DNA of 64,000 bases from Duganella sp. Root336D2. Its GTDB lineage: Bacteria > Pseudomonadota > Gammaproteobacteria > Burkholderiales > Burkholderiaceae_D. Made by a program: the position numbers and the translations under genes. This document shows positions 36,148-44,699 of the stretch, in pieces. The notes under the pieces are model-generated. The model was not told the DNA's origin. It made no database searches and saw nothing but the letters and a program-made list of their open reading frames with translations. The DNA lies in the NCBI RefSeq assembly GCF_001425005.1, contig NZ_LMDB01000022.1, positions 311,264 to 375,263 of the forward strand, in the 5' to 3' direction. Each line of letters opens with the position of its first letter. Position 1 is the stretch's first letter.

Positions 36148-36821
36148 TTACTTTGGTCGCCCTCGCCACGTTTGCGGGCACGCTCCATGGCGGCGGCAAT
36201 GATCTGGCGCTTGCGCTCCTTCTCTGCCGCCTCGGCATCGTTTTCAGGATTGAGTCGCTCCACCGCGGCGGCCTTGGAATGTGCTTTGGCGGCCAGGCGC
36301 GCATCGTTCTCCTCGCGTTCGCGGATCAGGCGCGCCAAACGGAAGTCGTGGCGGTCGCGCGCTTCGTCGGCTTGCGGCTGCGTCCAGGCATCCCAGCCGG
36401 TGGTCTCGGTCACCGGGTACATGACGATGCAATCGACAGGGCAGGCCGGCACGCACAGGTCGCAGCCGGTGCAGTCCTCCGGAATGATGGTATGCATCTG
36501 CTTGGCCGCACCCATGATCGCGTCGACCGGGCAGGCCTGGATGCACAGCGTGCAGCCGATGCATAGCGATTCGTCGATGAAGGCCACCGCGCGCGGGCGT
36601 TCGAAGCCGTTGACGGGATTCAGCGGAATGACCGGGCGACCTGTAACGCTGGACAAGCGGCGGATGCCTTGCGCGCCGCCGGGCGGGCATTGGTTGATGT
36701 TCGCTTCGCCGGACGCAATCGCTTCCGCATACGGTCGGCAGCCCTTGTAGCTGCACTTTGTGCATTGGGTTTGCGGCAGCACGTCCTCGATGCGGTCGGC
36801 CAGGGTCTTCGGATCAGTCAC
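36144..36821 (-). CDS. rsxB: RnfB/RsxB-like electron-transport ferredoxin
   Basis: Iron-sulfur protein of 225 residues. The N-terminal [16 protein letters not shown] with CPPGG is the four-Cys RnfB cluster. Two ferredoxin clusters follow, [16 protein letters not shown] and [16 protein letters not shown]. The charged C-terminal tail is not conserved. The N-terminal membrane helix of canonical RnfB is absent, and no rnfACDGE genes are present, so it is a soluble stand-alone form. Coupling with nth suggests electron supply to the Fe-S glycosylase or to redox sensing, but this is inference. Confidence 0.9.
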   Translation of the reverse strand: MTDPKTLADRIEDVLPQTQCTKCSYKGCRPYAEAIASGEANINQCPPGGAQGIRRLSSVTGRPVIPLNPVNGFERPRAVAFIDESLCIGCTLCIQACPVDAIMGAAKQMHTIIPEDCTGCDLCVPACPVDCIVMYPVTETTGWDAWTQPQADEARDRHDFRLARLIREREENDARLAAKAHSKAAAVERLNPENDAEAAEKERKRQIIAAAMERARKRGEGDQSK

Positions 36822-36936
36822 GGTCTGAGGCGATACGATAAAGCGCTATTATCCAATATCTGCGCGGCCTTTGCGGAAGTTGCTTTATGTCAACCTCCGT
36901 GGGATCATTACTCCTCTTTACATTAGGCGGGGAACC

Positions 36937-37713
36937 ATGCGTGTTGTGCAGGTGATCGGTTGGGGGCTGGGCTTGCTGCTTGGGTGGCAAGGCTGCGCCG
37001 CTGCTGGTTCTTCAGTGCGGCTCGCATCGGACGAATGGCCGCCGTTTGTATCGGCCTCCTTGCCCGATAATGGCGTTTCCGGCGCCTATGCACTGGCAGT
37101 CTTTGCGCGCCTCGGAAGTGTCGCCACCATCGATTTTTATCCCTGGAAGCGCACCCTTGAGGTGGGCATGAACGACTCGCGCTACGCCGGCTTGCTGGCG
37201 GTCTGGCGCACGCCGCAGCGCGAAACACAATGCCACTTCTCTACGCCGATCGGTACCACTTCGAACGTGCTGGCGTATTTGAAGGAGTCGCCGCTGATCG
37301 CCTCCACCATGCGCGACCTGCGAGATGCCAGCATCGGCATTGTGGCCGGATATTCGAACGGCGAAGAGTTCGACGGGCTGCTGCGGCGCGGCTTGCTGCA
37401 CGTGCAGGAGGGTGTCAACGACGAGACCAATCTGCGCAAGCTCCTGAGCAAGCGCTTTGATGCGATGGTGATCGAAAAACGCGTGCTGCGCCATCTGCTC
37501 GCCAGCCCGCGCTTCACGCGCGCCGAGCGCGAACGCATCGCCTTTTCGGACAACCTGTTCCATGAACGCACCGTCCACATCTGCTTCCAGCGTACCCCCG
37601 CCGGCCTGGCGCAGCAGCGCGCCTTCAACGAGGCCGCCCGCGATATCGACCTCCCCAAATTTGAACGCGACTACCTGCGCCGCCTCGACACCGACCGTCC
37701 AACCGTCAATTAA
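36937..37713 (+). CDS. Periplasmic substrate-binding protein, PBP type 3 (amino-acid-like)
   Basis: A protein of 258 residues with a signal sequence ending near GCAAAGSS. The mature part has VRLASDEWPPFVSASLPDNG and FYPWKRTLEVGMNDSRYAGL, typical of the transporter-substrate-binding (SBP_bac_3) fold in Massilia-like genomes. The ATG at 36937, after AGGCGGGG, is preferred to one 66 bp upstream. No ABC permease or ATPase gene lies beside it, so it may be a sensor or orphan binding protein. The ligand is unknown. Confidence 0.75.
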   Translation: MRVVQVIGWGLGLLLGWQGCAAAGSSVRLASDEWPPFVSASLPDNGVSGAYALAVFARLGSVATIDFYPWKRTLEVGMNDSRYAGLLAVWRTPQRETQCHFSTPIGTTSNVLAYLKESPLIASTMRDLRDASIGIVAGYSNGEEFDGLLRRGLLHVQEGVNDETNLRKLLSKRFDAMVIEKRVLRHLLASPRFTRAERERIAFSDNLFHERTVHICFQRTPAGLAQQRAFNEAARDIDLPKFERDYLRRLDTDRPTVN

Positions 37714-37790
37714 GCAATAAGGCTATACGAAACTATTCGTTGGCGATGCCGGCTGCCGCACTTACTCTGGCGCCTTCGACGGAGGAATCC

Positions 37791-38058
37791 ATGACTGATG
37801 CTGTTGACCGCCACTGGGCGGAAGTGTTGTCGCCGCGCCGGCGCAATTACGAGCGATTCAAGGTGGAATTGGGCGACTGGAACCTGGAGCCGCGCGGCCT
37901 GCACGTCACTCCATCCTCATCTTTTTTATGCGCTCTGGGTCAATCGCTCGCAGCCCGTGAACGGCTATGGCATCAAGAAGCCCGGACAGGGCGAGCCGCG
38001 TGTTGAACAGATTTTCCCGAACACGCGGCCGAGCATGGCGATCGAAAAGACTTCCTAG
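37791..38058 (+). pseudogene. Small unknown gene interrupted by a +1 frameshift at a T6 run
   Basis: A strong GGAGG lies 5 bp before the ATG at 37791. The frame reads MTDAVDRHWAEVLSPRRRNY and continues to GLHVTPSSSF, then becomes unlikely. Skipping one base at the run of six T (37921-37926) puts the sequence into a frame that reads YALWVNRSQPVNGYGIKK and continues to MAIEKTS and a stop at 38058. The restored product would have 88 residues. The family is not recognised. Causes could be a real mutation, a sequencing error in the homopolymer, or programmed frameshifting. Its end overlaps the convergent transporter gene by 4 bp. Confidence 0.6.
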
Positions 38059-38471
38059 GCCTTGCGCCGTTCGGCGAGTTCGAAGATTGCCATCCCCGCC
38101 AGCATGGCGATGAAGAAGATCCATGGCTTGCCGCCGCCGGTTGCAAGCGAGGTGATTACCGGGCCAGGACAGTAACCGGCCAACCCCCATCCGATGCCGA
38201 ATGCGAGGCTCCCCAATACGAGACGGCGATCGATATCGCGCGCAGTCGGCAGGCTGATCGGCGCGCCGAGGATGGCGCGGGTGCGTTTGCCTGCGATGCG
38301 GAAGGAGACGGTGCCGACCAGCAGCGCCCCCACCATGACGAATGCCATCGCGGGATCCCATTTACCGAATATGTCGAGGAAGCCCAGCACCTTGGCCGGA
38401 TTGGTCATACCCGAAACGACCAGGCCCAGGCCGAAAATCAGTCCGGCCAGCAAAGAGGCGAGTGTGCTCAT
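38055..38471 (-). CDS. YeeE/YedE-type membrane protein, second half (DUF6691-like)
   Basis: A protein of 138 residues with four hydrophobic helices. [21 protein letters not shown] and [13 protein letters not shown] are the conserved YeeE/YedE segments, with the cysteine in GYCPGP likely handling sulfane sulfur or thiosulfate during transport. It overlaps the preceding half gene by 4 bp (ATGA); the two together equal one full YeeE-type transporter. It is the last gene of the BigR-type operon. Confidence 0.85.
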   Translation of the reverse strand: MSTLASLLAGLIFGLGLVVSGMTNPAKVLGFLDIFGKWDPAMAFVMVGALLVGTVSFRIAGKRTRAILGAPISLPTARDIDRRLVLGSLAFGIGWGLAGYCPGPVITSLATGGGKPWIFFIAMLAGMAIFELAERRKA

Positions 38472-38899
38472 AGCAGGCCCCGCACCACAGCGACGGTCGC
38501 AAAACCCGCTGCCATGAAGGTAAGGGTGGCGGCCAGGGAGCGCGGCGAGAAGCGCGACAGCCCGCAGATGCCATGGCCGCTGGTACAGCCGGAGGCGTAG
38601 CGCGTGCCCACGCCAACCATCAAGCCGGCGACCACCAGGGTGCCGATGCTGGCATCAACTTGCGCTGCCGGCAGTACGGTGAAAGCGCCGTAGAGCAGGG
38701 GCGCGGCCACCATGCCGGCCAGGAAAGCGATGCGCCAGCCTGCGTCGCCGCCGGAATCGGGCTGGCGCGTGAAGGCCTTGCCAAGCAGCCCGCCGACGAT
38801 GCCGCTGATGCCGGCAATTCGTCCGTTGAGCAACAAGAGCATGGCCGCACCCAGGCCGATCATGATGCCGCCTAAGAGCGGCGCGTAGTAAGTACTCAT
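38468..38899 (-). CDS. YeeE/YedE-type membrane protein, first half
   Basis: A protein of 143 residues with four or five helices. [24 protein letters not shown] and [30 protein letters not shown] carry the conserved Cys residues of sulfur-transporting YeeE/YedE proteins (cores quoted: [20 protein letters not shown]). The ATG at 38899 follows the repressor gene by 4 bp, with its ribosome binding site inside the end of that gene. It likely imports thiosulfate or sulfide-derived sulfur together with the next gene. Confidence 0.87.
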   Translation of the reverse strand: MSTYYAPLLGGIMIGLGAAMLLLLNGRIAGISGIVGGLLGKAFTRQPDSGGDAGWRIAFLAGMVAAPLLYGAFTVLPAAQVDASIGTLVVAGLMVGVGTRYASGCTSGHGICGLSRFSPRSLAATLTFMAAGFATVAVVRGLL

Positions 38900-38903
38900 C
38901 TCC

Positions 38904-39209
38904 CTACTCCTTTGGACAGTAAAGTTTGTACAGCACCTGCAGCACCGCCATCGCCTCTGCACTGGCGATGCTATAAAAGATCTGTTTGCCTTCACGCCGC
39001 GTAGCGACCAGTTCAGCGTTGCGCAGCACGGTCAATTGCTGCGACAGGGTGGGCTGGGCGACGCCGGTTGCAGCTTCCAGCTCGCCCACGGAATGTTCGC
39101 CGTCGACCAGTTGGCAAAGCAGCAGCAGGCGGTCCTGGTTGGACAGGGATTTCAACAGCCCGGACGCGCGGCCGGCAGCGGCCTGCAAGGCAACAGGATT
39201 AATTTTCAT
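38904..39209 (-). CDS. ArsR-family sulfur-responsive repressor (BigR/SqrR-like)
   Basis: Winged-helix repressor of 101 residues, starting at the ATG complementary to 39207-39209. The HTH is [28 protein letters not shown]. Two cysteines, Cys32 ([11 protein letters not shown]) and Cys98 (LYKLYCPKE), are 66 residues apart, the same spacing as the redox pair of BigR. Persulfide or polysulfide linkage of these would release DNA. It heads an operon with the two YeeE/YedE halves. The start region is AT-rich with an imperfect TATA/TATA dyad that may be its operator. Confidence 0.88.
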   Translation of the reverse strand: MKINPVALQAAAGRASGLLKSLSNQDRLLLLCQLVDGEHSVGELEAATGVAQPTLSQQLTVLRNAELVATRREGKQIFYSIASAEAMAVLQVLYKLYCPKE

Positions 39210-39285
39210 ATTATATAAAAACGTATATTGTTTGCCGTAATAAAAGCCGGGCACGCGGACCCGGCCGGCTGAAGGGCTGGAGCCC

Positions 39286-40521
39286 TCAGCCGTGTTTTTT
39301 AATGAACGATGAGATACGCGGGCAAACCATCTCGCGCCAGCGGCGGCCGGAGAAGATGCCGTAGTGGCCGGCGCCCGGTACCACGAAGTCTTCCTGCATA
39401 TTGGCCGGAATGCCGGAGCACAGGTCGTGTGCGGCCTGCGTCTGGCCGGCGCCGGAAATATCATCCAGTTCGCCTTCCACGGTCAACAGCGCCACGTTCT
39501 TGATATCCTGCGGACGCACAAACACGCCGTCCACTTCCCAGGTGCCTTGCGGCAGGCTGAAGTCCTGGAACACCGTCTTGATCGTGTCGAGGTAGTACTC
39601 GGCCGGCATGTCCAGCACTGCGTTGTATTCGTCGTAGAACTTGCGGTGCGATTCCGCCGGCTCGTCGTCGCCGCGCACCAGGTGCATGTAGAACTCGCGG
39701 TGCGACTGGGCGTGGCGCCCAGGGTTCATGGCGATAAAGCCGGCGTGCTGCAGGAAGCCTGGGTACACCTTGCGGCCAAAGCCCGGATAGTTAGGCGGCA
39801 CCGCATAAATCACGGTGTTTTCGAACCAGGAAAACTTCTTTTCCACTGCCAGGTTGTTGACTTGGGTCGGCGACTTGCGCGGATCGATCGGGCCGCCCAT
39901 CATCGTCATGGTCTTCGGCAGTTTCGGATCCTTGGCGCTGGCCATCAGGGATATCGCCGCCATCACCGGGACTGTCGGCTGGCAGACGGAAATCACGTGC
40001 AGGTCAGGGCCGAGCAGGCGGATGAATTCCTGCACATACCGCACATAGTCGTCCAGGTGGAACGGGCCGGCCGACAGCGGCACCAGGCGCGCGTCGATCC
40101 AGTCGGTGATGTAGACGTCATGTTCGGACAACAGGGACTGTACGGTGTCGCGCAGCAGCGTCGCATGGTGGCCGGACAGCGGCGCTACCAGCAGCACGGT
40201 CGGCTGCTTGAGGGCCTTGAACTCCTTTTCGCTCAAATCCTTGCGGAAGTGCAGCAGCTTGCAGAAGGGTTTGTTTTCGACAATGCGTTCGTCGATATGG
40301 ACTTGCTTGCCATTGACCACAGCCTGCTCGATGCCGAATTCCGGCTTCTCGTATTCCTTGCCCAGGCGGTACATCAATTCGTAGCCCGCGGCGATACGCT
40401 GCGAGAACGGCGTGTGGGCGAAAGGCGAAACAGGATTGGTGAACAGCTTGGACGAGGCTTCAGCCCACTGCATCAATGGGTGCAGGAGAGAGCGTTGCAT
40501 TTCGTGCAATTGGTAAAGCAT
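39286..40521 (-). CDS. phaZ: Intracellular polyhydroxyalkanoate depolymerase
   Basis: Alpha/beta-hydrolase of 411 residues that mobilises PHB granules in the cytoplasm. The ATG at 40521 (MLYQLHEMQRSLLHPLMQW) is the usual family start. VISVCQPTVPVMAA places a cysteine (Cys180) in the lipase-box position, the hallmark of intracellular PhaZ of the Ralstonia type. VAPLSGHHATLLRDT and PGAGHYGIFSGRRWR (His base) are also conserved. A PHA granule-region protein lies at 44.1 kb. Confidence 0.95.
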   Translation of the reverse strand: MLYQLHEMQRSLLHPLMQWAEASSKLFTNPVSPFAHTPFSQRIAAGYELMYRLGKEYEKPEFGIEQAVVNGKQVHIDERIVENKPFCKLLHFRKDLSEKEFKALKQPTVLLVAPLSGHHATLLRDTVQSLLSEHDVYITDWIDARLVPLSAGPFHLDDYVRYVQEFIRLLGPDLHVISVCQPTVPVMAAISLMASAKDPKLPKTMTMMGGPIDPRKSPTQVNNLAVEKKFSWFENTVIYAVPPNYPGFGRKVYPGFLQHAGFIAMNPGRHAQSHREFYMHLVRGDDEPAESHRKFYDEYNAVLDMPAEYYLDTIKTVFQDFSLPQGTWEVDGVFVRPQDIKNVALLTVEGELDDISGAGQTQAAHDLCSGIPANMQEDFVVPGAGHYGIFSGRRWREMVCPRISSFIKKHG

Positions 40522-40673
40522 AGTATGTCCCGCTGAAAATTGTGGCAATGCGCAAAGATGATTCAATTATAGGCCATTTATACATGACCTACAGCATTCC
40601 GCAGTACCTCCCAGAAAGTACATGAGCAAGGGCTAAGACCTTATGATTCCAACATAATACGAGCTTGAAAATA

Positions 40674-40701
40674 AAAAAAGCAGCGTTTCCGCTGCTTTTT
40701 T
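40674..40701 (-). terminator. Intrinsic terminator after ferredoxin reductase gene
   Basis: AAAAAAGCAGCG and CGCTGCTTTTTT form a 12-bp perfect stem around TTTC. On the minus strand it follows the reductase stop by about 29 bp. Confidence 0.88.
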
Positions 40702-40729
40702 GTAGGATGCGTCCGAGGAATCAGTCGGA

Positions 40730-41797
40730 TCAGTCGAACACCGGGGTTTCGACGCCCAGCACCTTGTGGAGTTTTGGCGACGTGGTGGTGTATTGCATAT
40801 GGATCTTCTTGTCCGGGAAGATATATGGTGCAGCGCCGAAAGCGGCCAGTGCGGCCTCGTGGAAGCCCGACAGGATCAGCTTTTTCTTGCCTGGGTAGGT
40901 GTTGATGTCGCCCACGGCGAAGATGCCTGGCACATTGGTTTCGAACTTCTCGGTCGAGACCACTTTCAGCTGTTTGCGCTCGATATCCAGGCCCCACTCG
41001 GCGATCGGGCCCAGTTTTGGCGACAGGCCGTAGAACACCAGCAGCATGTCCAGCGGCACGCGGCGGGTCACGCCGTCGGCGCCGGTCACGCGCAGTTCGG
41101 ACAGTTTGTCATCCCTGGTTTCGATGCCCGACACCTGGCCGACGATCAGCTGCATCTCGTATTCGTCGCACAGCTGCTTCATCTTGGCCACGGAGGCTGG
41201 CGCAGCGCGGAAGTCGTCACGGCGGTGCAGCAGTACCACGGATTCGGCTTTGCCGACGAAGTTCAGCGCCCAGTCCAGCGCGGAGTCGCCGCCGCCGCAG
41301 ATCACCAGGTTCTTGCCTTCGAACTGGGCCGGGTTTTTGACGCGGTAGAACAGCTGCGAGCCTTCGAAGGCTTCGATGCCGTCAACCTTCATGGTGCGCG
41401 GCTGGAACGAGCCCACGCCGGCTGCGATGAAGATGGTCTTGGTGATGAGCTTGGTGCCCAGCGAGGTCTCGACGTCGAAACGGCCGTCTTCGCGCTTTTG
41501 CACGACGGTCACTTCCTGGCCCAGGTGGTAGGTCGCGCCGAACGGCTCGATCTGCTTCAGCAGGCCGTCGGTCAGTTCCTGCCCGGTGCACGATGGAATG
41601 GCTGGAATGTCGTAGATCGGCTTGTCCGGGTACAGTTCCACGCACTGGCCGCCAACGGCGCTGAGCGAGTCGATCACGTGGGCTTTGATCTCCAGCAGGC
41701 CGAGTTCGAAGACCTGGAACAGGCCGACTGGGCCGGCGCCGATGATGACTGCATCGGTCTCGTGGAGACCGCCTGGTGGGGTGCTGACGACATTCAT
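40730..41797 (-). CDS. Ferredoxin/flavodoxin-NADP reductase, thioredoxin-reductase-like
   Basis: FAD enzyme of 355 residues. [19 protein letters not shown] binds [20 protein letters not shown] binds NAD(P)H, and [22 protein letters not shown] closes the FAD site. There is no CxxC disulfide at the thioredoxin-reductase position, so it is a type-2 ferredoxin reductase. The ATG at 41797 is preferred; two upstream in-frame ATGs add up to 11 residues. It lies 81 bp after fdxA on the same strand, which supports the ferredoxin partner. Confidence 0.92.
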   Translation of the reverse strand: MNVVSTPPGGLHETDAVIIGAGPVGLFQVFELGLLEIKAHVIDSLSAVGGQCVELYPDKPIYDIPAIPSCTGQELTDGLLKQIEPFGATYHLGQEVTVVQKREDGRFDVETSLGTKLITKTIFIAAGVGSFQPRTMKVDGIEAFEGSQLFYRVKNPAQFEGKNLVICGGGDSALDWALNFVGKAESVVLLHRRDDFRAAPASVAKMKQLCDEYEMQLIVGQVSGIETRDDKLSELRVTGADGVTRRVPLDMLLVFYGLSPKLGPIAEWGLDIERKQLKVVSTEKFETNVPGIFAVGDINTYPGKKKLILSGFHEAALAAFGAAPYIFPDKKIHMQYTTTSPKLHKVLGVETPVFD

Positions 41798-41878
41798 AAC
41801 GATTCTCATTCCATCTGAATAAGCGAACACCGCGTCAGGCGCGGTGTTGCACGGTGAATAACAGGCTGCTGGAAGCGA

Positions 41879-42202
41879 TTAACGCTTCAGCAAGTGGGCC
41901 TTTTCCTTGACGTCCTTGAACTGCTCGGCTTCCGGCAGGGCAGGCTTGGTCTTGGTGATCGAAGGCCAGTTGCGCGACAAGTCGGCATTGATCTTGATGT
42001 ATTGCTGCTGGTCGGACGGCACGTCTTCTTCGGCGAAGATGGCGTTGACCGGGCATTCGGCCACGCACACGGCGCAGTCGATGCACTCGTCCGGGTCAAT
42101 GGTCAGGAAGTTCGGGCCTTCGCGGAAGCAATCTACCGGGCAAACATCGACGCAGTCGGTATAGCGGCAGGCGATGCAGGATTCGGTGACAACGTGGGTC
42201 AT
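41879..42202 (-). CDS. fdxA: Seven-iron ferredoxin FdxA
   Basis: Ferredoxin of 107 residues. [18 protein letters not shown] holds the 3Fe-4S and part of the 4Fe-4S ligands, and [16 protein letters not shown] holds the second set. The long C-terminal extension is typical of proteobacterial FdxA. It likely passes electrons with the reductase encoded next to it. Confidence 0.96.
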   Translation of the reverse strand: MTHVVTESCIACRYTDCVDVCPVDCFREGPNFLTIDPDECIDCAVCVAECPVNAIFAEEDVPSDQQQYIKINADLSRNWPSITKTKPALPEAEQFKDVKEKAHLLKR

Positions 42203-42253
42203 AACAGTCCTATCTATATTGAAGCGCTGGAGAAAAGCTCAGCAAAGCACTGT

Positions 42254-42282
42254 ATTTTAAGGCAATCCGCTATTTCTCACAA
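42254..42282 (-). promoter_or_regulatory. Probable promoter of fdxA
   Basis: On the minus strand TTGTGA (42282-42277) and TAAAAT (42259-42254) are 17 bp apart, about 50 bp before the fdxA start. Confidence 0.5.
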
Positions 42283-42342
42283 TTCGGGCTTAGATACAAT
42301 CTAAATAAGCAAATTCGTGGCGTGCCTCTAACAGTCTTGCTT

Positions 42343-42621
42343 TCAAGCAGTAGAACGGATCAAATCGAGCAGATTTTGCCAGGGCGGACCGCCGGTCTCG
42401 ACAAAGCTTAAGCTATGTCGTCGACGGCCGTCATCGGCTGTGATAGTCCATTGCCCCAAATCAGCGCCAATCGGGGGCGAAAAATTTTCCGCGGAGGTGA
42501 AAAAACCACTGGAGGCGAGGGCCGCCTCCAGCGCGGGACCGGCCGGGCTTATCTCCGTGTCAACTTCAAAGTGCTGGCTGAGGCCGGCAAAGCCGCCCCC
42601 GCCCGACGCGCTGATCTTCAT
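42343..42621 (-). CDS. Emfourin-like metalloprotease inhibitor
   Basis: A small protein of 92 residues. The N-terminal MKISASGGGGFAGLSQHFEVD has the GGFAG core of protealysin inhibitors (emfourin, M4in family), and the end SFVETGGPPWQNLLDLIR fits the C-terminal helix. It overlaps the upstream peptidase gene by 4 bp (ATGA), so inhibitor and enzyme are made together, as in the protealysin operon of Serratia. It most likely blocks the peptidase inside the cell. The family call is from motif and context. Confidence 0.8.
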   Translation of the reverse strand: MKISASGGGGFAGLSQHFEVDTEISPAGPALEAALASSGFFTSAENFSPPIGADLGQWTITADDGRRRHSLSFVETGGPPWQNLLDLIRSTA

Positions 42622-44027
42622 TTTTCAGTGACTACCTCCCCGTGACGGCTACTGTAATTCTTGCACCAGGCGGCCAAAGCCTGGCGCTCGGCATCGAGTA
42701 CGCTTTCCAGGTCGAAATATTCGGCATGGTTCATGGTGCCGCAGCAGGCGCGGCGGTCCTGGCGCGCGTCGGGCGCATCTTCCACCATTGCCGGCAGTTC
42801 CAGGTTTTGCGGCTGGTCCTCGGTCAGCGGCAGCGGCGATACCACCACTTCGCGCAGGGCGAAGCGGTTGCGGATGAAGTTGGCATAGTCGACCGGTTTG
42901 CCGTCTTCCGCTGCGATACGCAGCATCTGGTTTACCACATCGGCGTATTTGGCGTTGGAGTCGGGGGCAGCAACCAGCGAACGCAGCACCAGGCTGCATA
43001 GATAGCCGGCAACGCTGTGCAGCACTGCGGCATCGTCGCGCAAGCCCGGGGCGCGCTCGAAGCCGAAGATGTCGGCCAGGATGTCATAGATGGCGCCGGT
43101 AAACACCTGCGAGATGGCATGGACCTCGTTGCCCGTCTCCGACAGCTTGAGGTCGTTGTCGGCATTGCGCAAGCCGTTCGGTCGGCCGAGCGCCAGGCCG
43201 AACTGCTCCGCCATATCCGCCAGGAAGGTCTTGTCGTGCAGGTCGGCCTTGGTTTGCGCGATCACCGCTTCCACCTGGTCGAGCTGGGACAGGGCCAGGA
43301 AAATCGCGGTCAGGTCGCCAAACGATTCGTGCAGGCCGCCCGTTTGCGGCGGCGCGCTGTTCAGGATCCACTTCGGTTTCAGCCCGTCCAGCACGGCGTG
43401 GCCGGTCTCGTGCGACACGATATCGAAGGAGCGGCAGGTAAACACGCGGCCGCTTGATCCGGTCGGCACGAAGTCGCCGAACTTCAGGGCGCGGTCGTTG
43501 CGGCTGTAGTAGGCGTTCATCACATTCGGCAAGCCGTGCGGGAAGACTTCCAGTGGGTCGGTGTTGTGGCTGCTGTTCCAGGCCCAGGGCAGGGGGGCGT
43601 TTTGCTCGGCGCGCGACAGTACGCGCTGGTACATGGTCAGGGTCGAGCGCACCACGGCAAACGCGTGCACTGCGTCGAACTGGTCGGTGTCCGGCGCCAT
43701 GATGAAGTCGCCGAAGGCATTCGGGCTGACCGGCGCAATGCCGGGCTGGCCGTAAGTGACGCGGGCATCGCGCGGGCCTTCCAGGATCACGCCGGGCAGG
43801 AAAATCTTGCGGGTGCCGAGTTCGTTCACGGACGGATCCTGTTTCCAGATCAGCACCCGCGCACCGGCGGGCGGCGCAGCGGCGGGACGCGTGGGCAACG
43901 CGGTATCTTTCAGGCGTGGCAGGCTGGGCTGCTGTAGCAGTTGCGCCGACTTGCGGTGCGCGCGGTACAGGGCGGATGGCGTCGGCACAAAGCTGACAGG
44001 CAAAGTCATGCACATATTCTCATCCAT
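42618..44027 (-). CDS. M4-like zinc metallopeptidase
   Basis: A protein of 469 residues without an obvious signal peptide. HETGH at 206-210 (in FDIVSHETGHAVLDGL) is the zinc motif, and Glu234 in GGLHESFGDL is the likely third ligand, 24 residues on; thermolysin-type M4 enzymes use a longer conserved helix with ESxxD. FVPTGSSGRVFTCRSFDIVSH and NEVHAISQVFTGAIYDILADI resemble M4 segments. The N-terminal 70 residues are proline/alanine-rich and lack the PPL-type propeptide motif of protealysin. The ATG at 44027 has GGGAG at good spacing. The coupled emfourin gene supports protease function. Confidence 0.8.
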   Translation of the reverse strand: MDENMCMTLPVSFVPTPSALYRAHRKSAQLLQQPSLPRLKDTALPTRPAAAPPAGARVLIWKQDPSVNELGTRKIFLPGVILEGPRDARVTYGQPGIAPVSPNAFGDFIMAPDTDQFDAVHAFAVVRSTLTMYQRVLSRAEQNAPLPWAWNSSHNTDPLEVFPHGLPNVMNAYYSRNDRALKFGDFVPTGSSGRVFTCRSFDIVSHETGHAVLDGLKPKWILNSAPPQTGGLHESFGDLTAIFLALSQLDQVEAVIAQTKADLHDKTFLADMAEQFGLALGRPNGLRNADNDLKLSETGNEVHAISQVFTGAIYDILADIFGFERAPGLRDDAAVLHSVAGYLCSLVLRSLVAAPDSNAKYADVVNQMLRIAAEDGKPVDYANFIRNRFALREVVVSPLPLTEDQPQNLELPAMVEDAPDARQDRRACCGTMNHAEYFDLESVLDAERQALAAWCKNYSSRHGEVVTEK

Positions 44028-44148
44028 GATCACTCTCCCAAGGGCGGTTGAATGACCATGGTTACCCTGTCGGCGGCGCTGCCCTTTGATCCAGCACAAA
44101 GGTGTGTGCGTTAAAATAGCGCCTTTTGTGCTTTTTGATTAGCAGAGT

Positions 44149-44430
44149 ATGGCCGATATCAACATCACCCAAGCCCACAGCCTGGAACCTGCGCAAGCGC
44201 GCGCAGCAGCAGAACAAGTCGCACAACGTATTGCCAAGGAATTCGACCTGGCCTGCCAATGGCATGGCGATACCCTGAAATTCGGCCGCAGCGGCGTGGA
44301 AGGCACGCTGACACTGGCCGAGAGCGCCGCCCACATGAATATCAAGCTCGGCTTCCTGATGGGCGCCTTCAAGAGCGCCATCGAAGGTAAGGTTGCCGAG
44401 AAGATGCGTTCGGTATTCGCTTCGGCTTAA
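44149..44430 (+). CDS. PHA granule-region (polyhydroxyalkanoic acid system) protein
   Basis: A protein of 93 residues. MADINITQAHSLEPAQARAAAE and LKFGRSGVEGTLTLAESAAHMNIKLGFLMG fit the PHA_gran_rgn family (cores: HSLEPAQARAAAE, IKLGFLMGAF). Members are found near PHA genes and are thought to act at granules; the biochemical role is not settled. It is a single gene that overlaps the convergent small gene by 4 bp. It is linked in function to phaZ four kilobases away. Confidence 0.85.
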   Translation: MADINITQAHSLEPAQARAAAEQVAQRIAKEFDLACQWHGDTLKFGRSGVEGTLTLAESAAHMNIKLGFLMGAFKSAIEGKVAEKMRSVFASA

Positions 44431-44696
44431 GCAGTCCCGGTGGGATCGCCCACCGTTTCGTTCAGTGCCACCGCAGCGCGCACCAGTTCCAGTACGGTTG
44501 CGCGCTCGAGTTGCGTTTCCCTTCGCAGTGCCAGTGGGCGTAACTCATATTTGCCGCCGCCGGTCATGCGCGGCTCAAGATGCAGCAAACGCTTGCCGCG
44601 CCAGAATCCAAATAGCACGCGTTCCTTTTCCGCGCGGATCAACAGTACTGGCCCGTTCGAAAAGTAGACCAGGTGCGTCCATTTGATGCGCCGCAT
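44427..44696 (-). CDS. Small protein resembling the C-terminal half of DUF1801 proteins
   Basis: A protein of 89 residues. VYFSNGPVLLIRAEKERVLFGFWRGKRL followed by a GKYELRPLALR strand and a helix VLELVRAAVALNETVGDP resembles the second half of DUF1801/YdhG-type domains (cores: VLFGFWRGKRL, ELVRAAVALN). It starts 3 bp after the acetyltransferase stop and is probably co-transcribed. It may be a shortened domain. The function is unknown. Confidence 0.55.
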   Translation of the reverse strand: MRRIKWTHLVYFSNGPVLLIRAEKERVLFGFWRGKRLLHLEPRMTGGGKYELRPLALRRETQLERATVLELVRAAVALNETVGDPTGTA

Positions 44697-44699
44697 TCT

